Source: Carboxylicivirga linearis (GTDB lineage: Bacteria > Bacteroidota > Bacteroidia > Bacteroidales > Marinilabiliaceae). From it: 64,000 bases of DNA. The translations under genes and the position numbers were made by a program. The notes beneath the pieces were generated by a model. That model saw only the letters and a program-made list of their open reading frames with translations, did no database searches and was not told the DNA's origin. The stretch is from contig NZ_JAGUCO010000007.1 in NCBI RefSeq assembly GCF_018271995.1, positions 124,001 through 188,000 on the forward strand. The letters run 5' to 3'. This document shows positions 34,849 to 44,161 of this stretch, piece by piece; the stretch's first letter is position 1, and each line of letters opens with the position of its first letter.

Positions 34849-36150
34849 ATGCGAAAGTACTTCGAAATACATCCAAAGGATGATGTTGAATTTAAAAGGC
34901 TCATTTGTCAGGCTACCCGTAATGAGGGTGCGGGTGTGATTTTAGATAGTAATGGATTTGTGTCTCCGGAGGTGGTCAACGCATCTCGTCATTACGATTT
35001 TATAGCAGGTCTGCAAAGTGTTGGCGATTGCAAGGATGACCTTGCTCAGGTTCAGCTATTTCATGATAAGTATAAAGATTGGATACTTGGTTTTTTATCA
35101 TATGATATTAAAAATCGCTTTGAAGATCTGACTTCGACTCATCCCGATAAGATAGAATTGCCTGATGTATATTTCTTTCGACCTAGATATTTGTTTTTGT
35201 ATGATAATAAAACATGGACAGTTGGTTATCTGGATGAATATGATGATGAAGCATCGGTTAATGAGTTTATTGGTGATTTAAGATATTGTGATGAATCAGA
35301 AGTTGATTATGGCGAGGTAAAGCTAAATCATCAGGTTTCGCATAAAGAGTATTTGGAGGCTATTGAAAAAATTCAATGGCACATTCAAAGAGGAGATGTT
35401 TATGAGCTGAATTATTGTATGGAATTCTTTGCCAATGAGATTCAGATTACTCCTCAGTGTGTTTATCAACGATTAAAAGAAGTGTCTCCAACACCTTTTT
35501 CTTCATTTGTAAAATATCACGATAAGTTTTTAATGGGAGCTTCTCCTGAAAGGTATTTGAAAAAGGAAGGTTCCAGAATAATTTCACAACCAATTAAAGG
35601 AACTTCACCCAGAGATAATAATCCGTTTATTGACAAAGCGAATAAAGATTATTTGTCGCATTCAGTTAAAGAACGGGCCGAGAATATTATGATCTGTGAT
35701 TTAGTGCGTAATGACCTTTCAAAAGTTGCTGAGCGAGGATCCGTTAAGGTCGATGAGCTTTGTGGTATTTATTCATTTAAGCAAGTACACCAGATGATTT
35801 CAACCATTTCGGCTGAGTTACGAAAAGATGCAAGTTGGTTAGATGCTATCAAAGCTTCGTTTCCAATGGGATCAATGACCGGAGCTCCTAAAATTAATGC
35901 TATGAAACTGATTGAAGAATATGAACAAACCAAGCGTGGCTTGTATAGTGGATCAGTTGGGTATGTAACTCCTGAAGGTGATTTTGATTTGAATGTGGTA
36001 ATTCGCAGTGTTCTTTACAATGCTAAAAGACAATACATGTCATTTATGGTTGGTGGCGCTATTACAGGGCAGTCGGATGCTCAAAAAGAGTACGACGAGT
36101 GTCTTTTAAAAGCCTCAGCCATTATGAAAGTATTTAATATCGAAAAATAA
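34849..36150 (+). CDS. pabB: Aminodeoxychorismate synthase component I
   Basis: This 433-aa protein of the chorismate-binding family starts at ATG 34849. The sequence QPIKGTSPRD has the Lys that distinguishes PabB from anthranilate synthase (which has PIAGT). Other family signatures are KERAENIMICDLVRNDLS, ASFPMGSMTGAPKINAM and VGGAITGQSDAQKEYDEC. It makes 4-amino-4-deoxychorismate for folate. The in-frame codon at 34762 is rejected because it precedes the terminator of the upstream gene and the promoter. tilS overlaps the stop by one base (TAATG). No pabA or pabC is adjacent. Confidence 0.9.
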   Translation: MRKYFEIHPKDDVEFKRLICQATRNEGAGVILDSNGFVSPEVVNASRHYDFIAGLQSVGDCKDDLAQVQLFHDKYKDWILGFLSYDIKNRFEDLTSTHPDKIELPDVYFFRPRYLFLYDNKTWTVGYLDEYDDEASVNEFIGDLRYCDESEVDYGEVKLNHQVSHKEYLEAIEKIQWHIQRGDVYELNYCMEFFANEIQITPQCVYQRLKEVSPTPFSSFVKYHDKFLMGASPERYLKKEGSRIISQPIKGTSPRDNNPFIDKANKDYLSHSVKERAENIMICDLVRNDLSKVAERGSVKVDELCGIYSFKQVHQMISTISAELRKDASWLDAIKASFPMGSMTGAPKINAMKLIEEYEQTKRGLYSGSVGYVTPEGDFDLNVVIRSVLYNAKRQYMSFMVGGAITGQSDAQKEYDECLLKASAIMKVFNIEK

Positions 36151-37478
36151 TGTTGGACCTTACTCCTCGAAATGTACTGAAAATACTTGAAGATAAATGC
36201 GGATTATCTGTTCATCAAGCCGTTTTGGTTGCAGTAAGCGGTGGTGCTGATTCGATGGCTTTGCTTCATTTATTAAAAAATCGCAGAATCAATATTAGTG
36301 CGGCTCACTGTAATTTTAATTTGAGAGGGGAAGAGTCTGATGGTGATCAACAATTGGTTGAAGAATATTGCGAACAACACGAAATAAAGCTTTACATCAA
36401 GAGCTTTGATACGAATTATTACGCCAAAGAAAATAAGGTATCCATTGAAATGGCAGCTCGCGAGTTGCGTTATGATTGGTTTAATTCTTTGATGGATGAC
36501 CATCAATTTGAGGCTTTGATAACCGGACATCATGGTAATGATTCTATCGAAACATTCTTTTTAAATCTGGTAAGAGGCACTGGTGTAAAAGGCTTGTCCG
36601 GTATTCAGTATCGCAACGGAAATGTGTTACGTCCATTGTTGGATTTTTCACGTCATCAGATTGAAGAGTATTGTAATCAATATCAGATTCCTTTCAGATA
36701 CGATAGTTCAAATTCCGATGTTAAATACTTGCGTAATAAGATCAGGCATGAAGTAATTCCGGTTTTGGAGCAAATGAATCCGTCTTTTTTCAGAACTATG
36801 CTTAATAATATGGAGCACCTGCAAGAAGCAGAAATGTTGCTTCAAGAGGTAGTTGAGCGCTTTAATGCAGAGGTTTTGGTGGATGAACATGATAAAGTTC
36901 TGATTCCAATTTCAAAACTGAATCTGTATGCTGAAAAGAAAACTATTTTATTTGAAGTGTTGCGCCCATATGGATTTAATGCTTCGGTTGTTGACGATGT
37001 AGTTTGTCATTTGGATGGAATTAGTGGGAAGCAGTTTTTCAGTGAGACACATCGTTTGATAAAAGATCGCCATAATTTGTTGGTGATGCCTATAGAGGAT
37101 ATTACGGTTGATCATTTCTGGTTAGAAGAAGGAGAAACTGACTTACCTATTAAAGTAGAGGCTAAAATTTATACAAAGCCTGGTGATTTTTCGTTTTCGA
37201 CAAATCCCCGGTTAATTCATCTGGATGCTGACTTAGTGGATTTACCTTTGTTGTTTCGAAAGTGGCAGGAGGGAGATCGTTTTATGCCTTTGGGTATGAG
37301 TCAGTATAAAAAGGTGAGCGATTTCTTTATTGATAACAAATTCTCATTAGCTGATAAAGAGGAAACCTGGATTGCTATTTCAGGTGAAGATATTGTTTGG
37401 ATTGCCGGCCATCGGATTGATGACCGGTTTAAAATAACTAAAAGAACCAAACATATTCTGGAGGTGAAGTTGGGTTAA
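36150..37478 (+). CDS. tilS: tRNA(Ile)-lysidine synthetase
   Basis: This 442-aa enzyme has the PP-loop AVSGGADSMALLHLL, then HCNFNLRGEESDGDQ and GHHGNDSIETFFLNLVRGTG. The C-terminal substrate-binding domain is at about residues 350-442 (FRKWQEGDRFMPLGM...KKVSDFFID). It converts C34 of the CAU-anticodon tRNA-Ile to lysidine, an essential modification. The start codon overlaps the pabB stop, indicating translational coupling. The 3' end overlaps the convergent flavoprotein gene by four bases. Confidence 0.93.
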   Translation: MLDLTPRNVLKILEDKCGLSVHQAVLVAVSGGADSMALLHLLKNRRINISAAHCNFNLRGEESDGDQQLVEEYCEQHEIKLYIKSFDTNYYAKENKVSIEMAARELRYDWFNSLMDDHQFEALITGHHGNDSIETFFLNLVRGTGVKGLSGIQYRNGNVLRPLLDFSRHQIEEYCNQYQIPFRYDSSNSDVKYLRNKIRHEVIPVLEQMNPSFFRTMLNNMEHLQEAEMLLQEVVERFNAEVLVDEHDKVLIPISKLNLYAEKKTILFEVLRPYGFNASVVDDVVCHLDGISGKQFFSETHRLIKDRHNLLVMPIEDITVDHFWLEEGETDLPIKVEAKIYTKPGDFSFSTNPRLIHLDADLVDLPLLFRKWQEGDRFMPLGMSQYKKVSDFFIDNKFSLADKEETWIAISGEDIVWIAGHRIDDRFKITKRTKHILEVKLG

Positions 37479-38704
37479 CAGTTTCCGGCTACCCAACCCG
37501 TGGAGTAGGCTATCTGCAGATTATATCCACCTGTTTCGGCATCCAAATCAATTACCTCTCCGGCAAAATGCAGTCCTTTTATCAATTTTGACTCCATATT
37601 TTTAGCTGTAATCTCATTGGTGGGAATTCCTCCGGCTGTTATAATGGCTTCTTTAAAACTGCGATAATTGCTTACCTTGAATGGTAAGTTTTTCATTAAA
37701 TACCTAATTTGTTTTCTTTCTTTAGCCGAAACCTGATGACAATCTTTATCGCCATCAATTTTAAGGTAATTTAAAACAGCTGGAATCAGTTTTGATGGAA
37801 GCCAGAGTTTAAAAGTATTCACCAGCTTCTTTTTACCATGTTCGTTTAAATCGCGTTGAAGACGTAAATCGAGTTTTTGCTCGTCAAGTGCAGGTTTTAA
37901 GTCAATAGTAATTTCAACCTTGTTGTTTTGCTGAAGTTCTGTTACGGCAATGCGGCTCAGAGTTAAAATAATGGGGCCAGATAAGCCAAAATGAGTAAAG
38001 AGCATTTCGCCAAAAGCTTCGCCCATCTTTTTTCCGTTGGACCAAATAACAGCTTTTGAATTTCTAAGGTTTAAGCCCTGTAACTGTTGAGCTAAATCGC
38101 CTTCTGTTTCTAATGGAACCAATGCCGGAATTGCTTTGGTGATTGTGTGACCAAGTGTTTTTGCTAAGGCATACCCATCACCAGTTGATCCGGTTGCAGG
38201 GTACGACATACCTCCGGTGGCCAATATTACTTTATCAGCCAAAATCTTTTTTCCATTACTGATAACTCCTTTTACAGCATCTTCCTCAGATATAATTTCA
38301 TCTACTTTCTGACCGCATCTGATCTCAACTTTGGTATCTCTGCACCAGTTTAATAATGCGTCTAATATGTCTTTTGCTTTTTGACTGGTTGGAAAGTATC
38401 GACCACCTCTTTCAAGTGTTACATCAACCTTATAACGTTCGAGTAAGGCAAGAATTTCCTTGGAATAGTATTGGTTGAACACCTTTTTTAAAAAGCGACC
38501 ATTGGGAAAAACATGTGTGATGAATTCGCTGATAGGTGCACTGTTGGTGATGTTGCATCTGCCTTTTCCGGTAATCAATAATTTACGGCCTGCATTGCGC
38601 ATCTTTTCAAGCAGTAATACATTTTTTCCACACTCGGCAGCCCTTGCTGCTGCAACCATACCAGCTGGTCCACCGCCAATAACAATTACGTCATATTTTT
38701 CCAT
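37475..38704 (-). CDS. HI0933/BaiN-like FAD-dependent oxidoreductase
   Basis: This 409-aa flavoprotein has an N-terminal dinucleotide-binding GGGPAGMVAAARAAECG, the RKLLITGKGRCNITNS motif characteristic of the HI0933 family, and a C-terminal FAD-contact LHFAGEVIDLDAETGGYNLQ. It is usually annotated as NAD(P)/FAD-dependent oxidoreductase or aminoacetone oxidase-like; the substrate is unknown. A TACCTTTG -7 box ends four bases before ATG 38704, so its mRNA is probably nearly leaderless. It is convergent with tilS. Confidence 0.85.
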   Translation of the reverse strand: MEKYDVIVIGGGPAGMVAAARAAECGKNVLLLEKMRNAGRKLLITGKGRCNITNSAPISEFITHVFPNGRFLKKVFNQYYSKEILALLERYKVDVTLERGGRYFPTSQKAKDILDALLNWCRDTKVEIRCGQKVDEIISEEDAVKGVISNGKKILADKVILATGGMSYPATGSTGDGYALAKTLGHTITKAIPALVPLETEGDLAQQLQGLNLRNSKAVIWSNGKKMGEAFGEMLFTHFGLSGPIILTLSRIAVTELQQNNKVEITIDLKPALDEQKLDLRLQRDLNEHGKKKLVNTFKLWLPSKLIPAVLNYLKIDGDKDCHQVSAKERKQIRYLMKNLPFKVSNYRSFKEAIITAGGIPTNEITAKNMESKLIKGLHFAGEVIDLDAETGGYNLQIAYSTGWVAGNC

Positions 38705-38708
38705 TTTG

Positions 38709-38716
38709 CAAAGGTA
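38709..38716 (-). promoter_or_regulatory. -7 box four bases before the flavoprotein start
   Basis: On the minus strand TACCTTTG is followed by CAAA and the ATG at 38704. The spacing mirrors that of pabB. Confidence 0.55.
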
Positions 38717-38773
38717 TGTAAAACTACGATATATTAAGGTAAAGATATTCTGTGAGCGAGAAGAGCTGTTGTG

Positions 38774-39817
38774 TTAACTTATTCCACCACCAATTAATTT
38801 ATCATCCTGATAAAAAACAATGGATTGACCAGGGGTGATGGCCCAAACATCTTCGTTGAAATAAACTGCTAATGAATTATTATTGATTTCGATTTTTCCC
38901 TGATAACCGGGAACGCTATCAAGTCCTCTGACGCGGATAAATACTTCGCGATCCTGCCAGAGTGATTTATCAGTTGTCAGGGAGTATTCATGGAGATGGA
39001 TCTGGTTGGTGAATAAATCACTTTTCTTACCTGTTATTAAAGCTCTTCGTTCCGGATTGATACTTACAACACACTGACCATTGGCTACACCTTCGATGCC
39101 TCTTTTTTGACCAATGGTATAAAACGGAAAACCCTCGTGATGCCCAAGCACGTTATTATTACTGTCGATTACAGGACCTGGTTGCAAAGAAGGGTGATCG
39201 GAAGTGAGTAATTTTTTCAGGTAATTGCGGTAATCGGTTCCTGCCAGAAAGCAAACACCCATGCTTTCTTTTTTATCAGCAATGTTTTGATAGCCCAATT
39301 CAGAAGCCAGGGCTCTTACTTCAGTTTTCTTTAATTGTCCTAATGGAAATATTGCTTTTGAAAGAACATCCTGACTGAGATTCCAGAGAAAGTAGGATTG
39401 ATCTTTTGCAGGATCCATTCCTTTTTGAATATAGAAATACTTGTTTTCCTTCAAAACACGAACATAATGTCCGGTGGCAATATGATCACAATCTAATTGC
39501 AGAGCAAGATCAAGCAAATATTTCCATTTGATGGTTCTATTGCAGTATACACAAGGGTTGGGCGTACGTCCATTAATATATTCATCTGCAAAATATGTGA
39601 TGACTTCCTTCTTGAATTCATTGCGGCAGTCGATGAGGTGATGTTCTATTTGAAGTGATTTAGCCAGGTTTTGAGCATCCACAATATTTTTATCATTTGC
39701 TTCGGTATGTGTTTGAAGCGTGGCTCCAATTACTTCATAACCTTGGCGCTGTAATAAAATTGCCGACATTGAACTATCCATGCCACCACTCATTCCTAAA
39801 ATCACTCTTTTCTTCAT
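38774..39817 (-). CDS. mnmA: tRNA 2-thiouridine(34) synthase
   Basis: This enzyme is about 347 aa from ATG 39817; an ATG nine bases upstream is the alternative. The PP-loop GMSGGMDSS has Met where Val is usual. The catalytic Cys lies in NPCVYCNRTIKW and the partner Cys in GVCFLAGTDYR, and TIGQKRG is present. It thiolates U34 of Lys, Glu and Gln tRNAs using sulfur from an IscS/TusE-type relay. It stands alone, 69 bases upstream of the flavoprotein gene on the same strand. Confidence 0.92.
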   Translation of the reverse strand: MKKRVILGMSGGMDSSMSAILLQRQGYEVIGATLQTHTEANDKNIVDAQNLAKSLQIEHHLIDCRNEFKKEVITYFADEYINGRTPNPCVYCNRTIKWKYLLDLALQLDCDHIATGHYVRVLKENKYFYIQKGMDPAKDQSYFLWNLSQDVLSKAIFPLGQLKKTEVRALASELGYQNIADKKESMGVCFLAGTDYRNYLKKLLTSDHPSLQPGPVIDSNNNVLGHHEGFPFYTIGQKRGIEGVANGQCVVSINPERRALITGKKSDLFTNQIHLHEYSLTTDKSLWQDREVFIRVRGLDSVPGYQGKIEINNNSLAVYFNEDVWAITPGQSIVFYQDDKLIGGGIS

Positions 39818-39906
39818 CCTGCACATTTGAGGGCGAAGATAATAAATAGCTTGGTGTCAATAGGTCTTTGCGGTTGGGTAAATTAGAATTACAGATATCA
39901 ATTCAT

Positions 39907-40788
39907 TTAATAAATGATATTGAGTGATTGGGGGCGTGTTTGTATAGTAACGTTTTGTTTTTTACCCAACACTTCTCCATCAGTCTGAATAATTTGTTCA
40001 GTGTTTAATCTAATATGTGCTTTTGTAGTCTGAATTGTTTTGATGTATTTGAGGTGATTAATTTTACCGGTAAACATTTTAGTGAATAAGCTAAAAATGC
40101 TCCACCACGGATAGGGTTTTAATACAATAATTTCAAAAATACCATCATTGATTTTTCCTTTGGGGTTAATAACGGCTCCGGTTCCAAAGCTCTTAGCATT
40201 GGCCAATAATATCATTTCGGCTTTTATTTGATAGCTTTTTTTATCTGTATCAATTGTGGCTTTAAATATTTTTTTGCCCTCTTTTAGTTCATTCATTAAT
40301 TGTTTAGCATAGCCGAACAATCCGCGTGTATTATCTTCTTCAAAGCGTTTAATTAAACGAGCATTAATTCCTATATCACTTAAATGAATACTATAAAACT
40401 GATCGTTAATTAATAAAGTGTCAACAGAATGCGCCTTGCCGGCAATAATTTTCTTAATCTCATCGGTGTAATTGGTAGTGATATTTAAGTTGTAAGCTAG
40501 CCCATTGGCAGATCCGGTTGGTAAAATTCCCAGTCTAATATTAGTGTTTATTAGTAAAGAGGCTACCAAATTAATGGTTCCATCTCCACCTGCTGCTATT
40601 ACGGTATGAGGGTTATATTCTTCTATTTTAGCTTTTATTTTGTTTTTATCATTCTCGCCGGTGGTATTAAATATTTGATATGAACACTTCTCTGCTTCAC
40701 ATACTTTTTCAATCAACTCATGTAGGTTTGAATTATCTGTGCTTCCGGAGTAAGGATTGATAACGAATAATAGTATATCTTTTTCCAT
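39907..40788 (-). CDS. Diacylglycerol/lipid kinase family protein
   Basis: This 293-aa protein has the DAGK catalytic signature: NPYSGSTDN, AAGGDGTINLVAS (nucleotide-binding GGDGT) and LPTGSANGLAYNL. The C-terminal beta-rich domain carries GAVINPKGKINDGIFEIIVLK. Family members (DgkB, YegS, BmrU) phosphorylate diacylglycerol or related lipids at the inner membrane. It is divergent, by 57 bases, from a gene for a predicted phosphatidate phosphatase, which would catalyse the reverse reaction. Confidence 0.85.
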   Translation of the reverse strand: MEKDILLFVINPYSGSTDNSNLHELIEKVCEAEKCSYQIFNTTGENDKNKIKAKIEEYNPHTVIAAGGDGTINLVASLLINTNIRLGILPTGSANGLAYNLNITTNYTDEIKKIIAGKAHSVDTLLINDQFYSIHLSDIGINARLIKRFEEDNTRGLFGYAKQLMNELKEGKKIFKATIDTDKKSYQIKAEMILLANAKSFGTGAVINPKGKINDGIFEIIVLKPYPWWSIFSLFTKMFTGKINHLKYIKTIQTTKAHIRLNTEQIIQTDGEVLGKKQNVTIQTRPQSLNIIY

Positions 40789-40845
40789 GTGTAAATATTA
40801 TGGCTTAGTACTTGATTATAATTATATCAAAATTGATGCTAAACT

Positions 40846-41877
40846 ATGAGCATACTATCTCAATTATATAAATCATTCCTAAAAAGTTTAAACAGGACTT
40901 TTAAACGGAGTAATGAAAATTACAACGATTTAGATATCATATTATATACAGGATATGGAAATGCATATACTGTTTTTGTAAGTGGAATGGTAACACTTGA
41001 GAGTAAGGTGAAAACCAAGGATAACAAATGGAATAATATGCTGGCAATGATAAATCGTTTTACTCAAACAACGGTACCTCATAAAGAAGTTGAGATAATT
41101 ATACAGGGTGTGAAAAGTATGGCAGTTACTGATGAATCAGGCTTTTTTTTATTGGAATTCAAGGTTCCTTTTCCCGATCAAATAAAACATATGAGGTGGA
41201 TACCTATGTTAGCTTCATTGCCTGCTGAGGAAGTGGTTGTGGAAGGTGAAATACAAATTGTTACAGATAAAGATGATGTTGTTTTTGTTTCTGATATTGA
41301 TGATACGATACTCATTTCTCATTCAACTCAGCTTCTTCGTAAGCTCAATTTAATTCTATTTAAAAATGCAGAAAGTCGATTACCTTTTCCAGATATTCCG
41401 CAATTTTATAATCAACTAAAAGGCGGTAAAAACAAACAACAGGATAATCCTTTTTTTTATGTTTCAAGTAGCGAATGGAACCTTTACGATTTGTTATCTG
41501 ATTTTTTTAATTTCAACCACATTCCCAAAGGAACATTTTTGCTAAAAAAGTATTCCGAAGGATTGATAAAACTGTGGTTATCAGGTAAAAATAATCATGA
41601 TCGGAAGTATGATAAGATTAAATTTTTATTGCAGCTTTACCCTAAGCAAAACTTTGTTTTGTTGGGAGATAATGGCCAGGAAGATCCCTATATCTATGGT
41701 AGATTATCGAAAGAATTTCCTGGTCGTATTGACACGTGCTACATCAGGCAAATAAAATCGATTAGAAGTTTAAAAACTAATCAGGTTAATAACTTGTTTG
41801 ATGTAAACACAACACTGGTTCAGATTAAACATACTTCTGAAGCAATTGCACATGCTAAAAAGAGGGGATATGTTTAG
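40846..41877 (+). CDS. App1-like phosphatidate phosphatase (DUF2183) family protein
   Basis: This 343-aa protein has the HAD-type catalytic motif FVSDIDDTIL (DxDxT) at about residue 150. The App1 family context follows: PFPDIPQFYNQL, YVSSSEWNLYDLL and FVLLGDNGQEDPYIY (late acidic motif). An N-terminal ~130-residue beta-rich domain precedes the catalytic part. Fungal App1 dephosphorylates phosphatidate; bacterial homologues are annotated by similarity only. Its head-to-head arrangement with a lipid kinase suggests a phosphatidate/diacylglycerol cycle (inference). Confidence 0.8.
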   Translation: MSILSQLYKSFLKSLNRTFKRSNENYNDLDIILYTGYGNAYTVFVSGMVTLESKVKTKDNKWNNMLAMINRFTQTTVPHKEVEIIIQGVKSMAVTDESGFFLLEFKVPFPDQIKHMRWIPMLASLPAEEVVVEGEIQIVTDKDDVVFVSDIDDTILISHSTQLLRKLNLILFKNAESRLPFPDIPQFYNQLKGGKNKQQDNPFFYVSSSEWNLYDLLSDFFNFNHIPKGTFLLKKYSEGLIKLWLSGKNNHDRKYDKIKFLLQLYPKQNFVLLGDNGQEDPYIYGRLSKEFPGRIDTCYIRQIKSIRSLKTNQVNNLFDVNTTLVQIKHTSEAIAHAKKRGYV

Positions 41878-41925
41878 GAAGAAAAATATTTTTAACGTAA
41901 GAGTAACCTGAGGAATGATGTTTGA

Positions 41926-41945
41926 TGTGGGGAATTTCTTCCACA
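41926..41945. promoter_or_regulatory. TGTGG-N10-CCACA inverted repeat upstream of the hybrid kinase
   Basis: TGTGG at 41926-41930 and CCACA at 41941-41945, followed by ATCAAT. It belongs to a series of like sites across the two-component/stress island; it could bind the NtrC-class regulator encoded downstream. Confidence 0.4.
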
Positions 41946-42022
41946 ATCAATCGTTTTTTGTATAAAATATTCCACAGTTTGCTCAATTATAAAGTAATAA
42001 ACCAACCTTATATAAAAAATTT

Positions 42023-44128
42023 ATGAAGGACACCCATTTAGCACATTTTAATAGTGTAAATGCACGAATTGAAAAGTTGCTGTCAGATAATAAAACAAAT
42101 ACCTCTTTGCAGAACGAACTTCTGTTAATTCAACAATCATTAAAAGCTTGTGAAGCTGATAATAAACAGTTTATTAAGGAGCGAAATGAGCTGGAGGATA
42201 AGCAAATGAAGTTTACAAAGCTTTATAATGCAATGCTTAATAATTTGCCTGAAATGGATGTTTACCTTTTTGACAGGGATGGAAAGTTTGTTTTGACTGG
42301 CGGAAAAGAAAAATCGAAATATGGTTATACTAATTCCGATTTCCTTGGTAAGACATTGGAGAGTGTCTCTAATGAGTTGTTGCAAAATTATTTCCCTCCA
42401 CTGATAGAGAGAACTATTAAAGGTGAACAACTGGAAACAGAATTTAAGAATAAAGGGAAGTTTTATAAAATCATTACAGAGCCTATATATAACGATAATG
42501 ATGAAGTGGAATACGGAATTTTGATAGGTCACAATATTACCAAACTAAAGAAAACGCAACAAAAACTAAAGAAATCAAAAATTGAAGCCGAGAATATAGC
42601 ACGATCCAAGTCCAATTTTTTGGCCAATATGAGTCATGAAATTCGTACCCCACTCAATGCAATTATCGGGTTCTCAGAACAATTGGCTAAAACCCAATTA
42701 AGTAGTGAACAAAAGCGATTTAATGATTTGGTAAATGAGTCATCCGATATACTATTATCGCTGGTAAATGAAATTCTTATTCTTCTGAAAATAGGAATGG
42801 GAAAGGTTTTTATCGATCGAACTCCTTTTGATGTTCGAAAGGTTTTTGAAGATGTTTATCAGTTTTTTAGATTAAAAGCCGAGCGAAAAGGAATAGAACT
42901 AATGTATGTGGTGGACGATGAAGTCTCACCTGTACTGGTAGGCGATCCTTTTCGGTTGAAACAAGTGATTATTAACCTCGTTAGTAATGCCATAAAGTTT
43001 ACCGATTCTGGTTCAGTACGATTCTCATGTTCTGTTAAAAAAGACGGAGCTGATAAAGTACGCCTTCGGATTGATGTGAAAGATACGGGAATCGGAATCC
43101 CCGAAAAGGATCAAGCCATCATCTTTGATGAGTTCTCTCAATCAGAAAATATGATTAAGGAACAACATGGAGGCTCGGGATTGGGATTAACCATCAGTAA
43201 AAAATTGGTTGAATTGCAAAAAGGAAGAATAAAGCTTAAGAGTGAACCTGGTAAGGGTAGTCACTTTAGTATTGTTATACCCTATCAAAAAGGCACTGTG
43301 GGGGATGTATTAAAAGAAGAGCAAACCTATGTGGTAAATACTGACCTTTTAAAAGGGAAAAGAATATTACTTGCTGATGATGATCAATATAACAGAGAAT
43401 TAGCCAATACTATTTTAAGTAGTTGGGAAGTTGAGTATGATCTGGCCATGGATGGCGAAGAAGCATTAATTTATACACAGCAGAAAAAATATGATGTTGT
43501 TTTAATGGACATTCATATGCCTAAAATGGGTGGTGTGCCTGCAACTCAACAGATTCGATCAGGTCAATCAGATAACATTAATACAAAAATAATAGCTTTA
43601 ACAGCTAATGTTGTAAAAGGTGATATTAAAGAGTATTTGCAATCTGGTATGGACGATTACATTATCAAACCTTATACAGAGGAAGAGTTATTTAATAAAA
43701 TAGGTAATGTTTTAGGTATATCAATTGCAAAAGATAGAACTGTAGGGGCAAACCTTGTTAAAACGGATGAAAAAGAGGTTGATACAAGCCTTCATATCGA
43801 CCTCTCAGATTTGCATAAAGCTATGCGTGGCAATAAAATGATGATTAATAAAATGTTGCAATCTTTTATTGATAACACAAGTGGAGGTGTTGATGAACTT
43901 AAAGCAGCTTTAGCCAATAACGACTGGGATGCCATACGAGAAACGGCTCATCGATTGGTATCTTCATTCAGATACTTTAAAATAGAAGCAGCCTCTGGAT
44001 TACTAAAGGCAATAGAAGAAAATGTTGTTAATGCCAATTATACTGAAATTCCAAAGCAGCTAAACTCATTGTTTAAGCAAGTAGAAGGAATATTACTGGC
44101 TGTTGAAAATGAAAAAATAACAGAATAA
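42023..44128 (+). CDS. Hybrid sensor histidine kinase with receiver and Hpt domains
   Basis: This 701-aa cytoplasmic protein begins with a coiled coil (about 1-70), then a PAS domain (about 75-175: MDVYLFDRDGKFVLTGG). HisKA carries the phospho-His in SHEIRTPLNAIIGF, and HATPase_c has NLVSNAIKFT, DTGIGIP and GGSGLGL. The receiver (ILLADDDQYNRELA, Asp in VVLMDIHMPKMGG, Lys in IIKPY) is followed by a C-terminal Hpt (RETAHRLVSSFRYF). It therefore holds a whole phosphorelay up to the Hpt. There is no membrane segment, so the signal is intracellular or comes from a partner. The likely recipient is the NtrC-class regulator 33 bases downstream. Confidence 0.92.
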   Translation: MKDTHLAHFNSVNARIEKLLSDNKTNTSLQNELLLIQQSLKACEADNKQFIKERNELEDKQMKFTKLYNAMLNNLPEMDVYLFDRDGKFVLTGGKEKSKYGYTNSDFLGKTLESVSNELLQNYFPPLIERTIKGEQLETEFKNKGKFYKIITEPIYNDNDEVEYGILIGHNITKLKKTQQKLKKSKIEAENIARSKSNFLANMSHEIRTPLNAIIGFSEQLAKTQLSSEQKRFNDLVNESSDILLSLVNEILILLKIGMGKVFIDRTPFDVRKVFEDVYQFFRLKAERKGIELMYVVDDEVSPVLVGDPFRLKQVIINLVSNAIKFTDSGSVRFSCSVKKDGADKVRLRIDVKDTGIGIPEKDQAIIFDEFSQSENMIKEQHGGSGLGLTISKKLVELQKGRIKLKSEPGKGSHFSIVIPYQKGTVGDVLKEEQTYVVNTDLLKGKRILLADDDQYNRELANTILSSWEVEYDLAMDGEEALIYTQQKKYDVVLMDIHMPKMGGVPATQQIRSGQSDNINTKIIALTANVVKGDIKEYLQSGMDDYIIKPYTEEELFNKIGNVLGISIAKDRTVGANLVKTDEKEVDTSLHIDLSDLHKAMRGNKMMINKMLQSFIDNTSGGVDELKAALANNDWDAIRETAHRLVSSFRYFKIEAASGLLKAIEENVVNANYTEIPKQLNSLFKQVEGILLAVENEKITE

Positions 44129-44161
44129 AACCTGATAATAAGCAACCTAATAAACCAAAAT

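Noticed and set aside
42140-42532. 130-aa minus-strand open frame within the hybrid kinase gene
   Set aside because: Antisense shadow of a clear PAS-domain coding region with no signal of its own.
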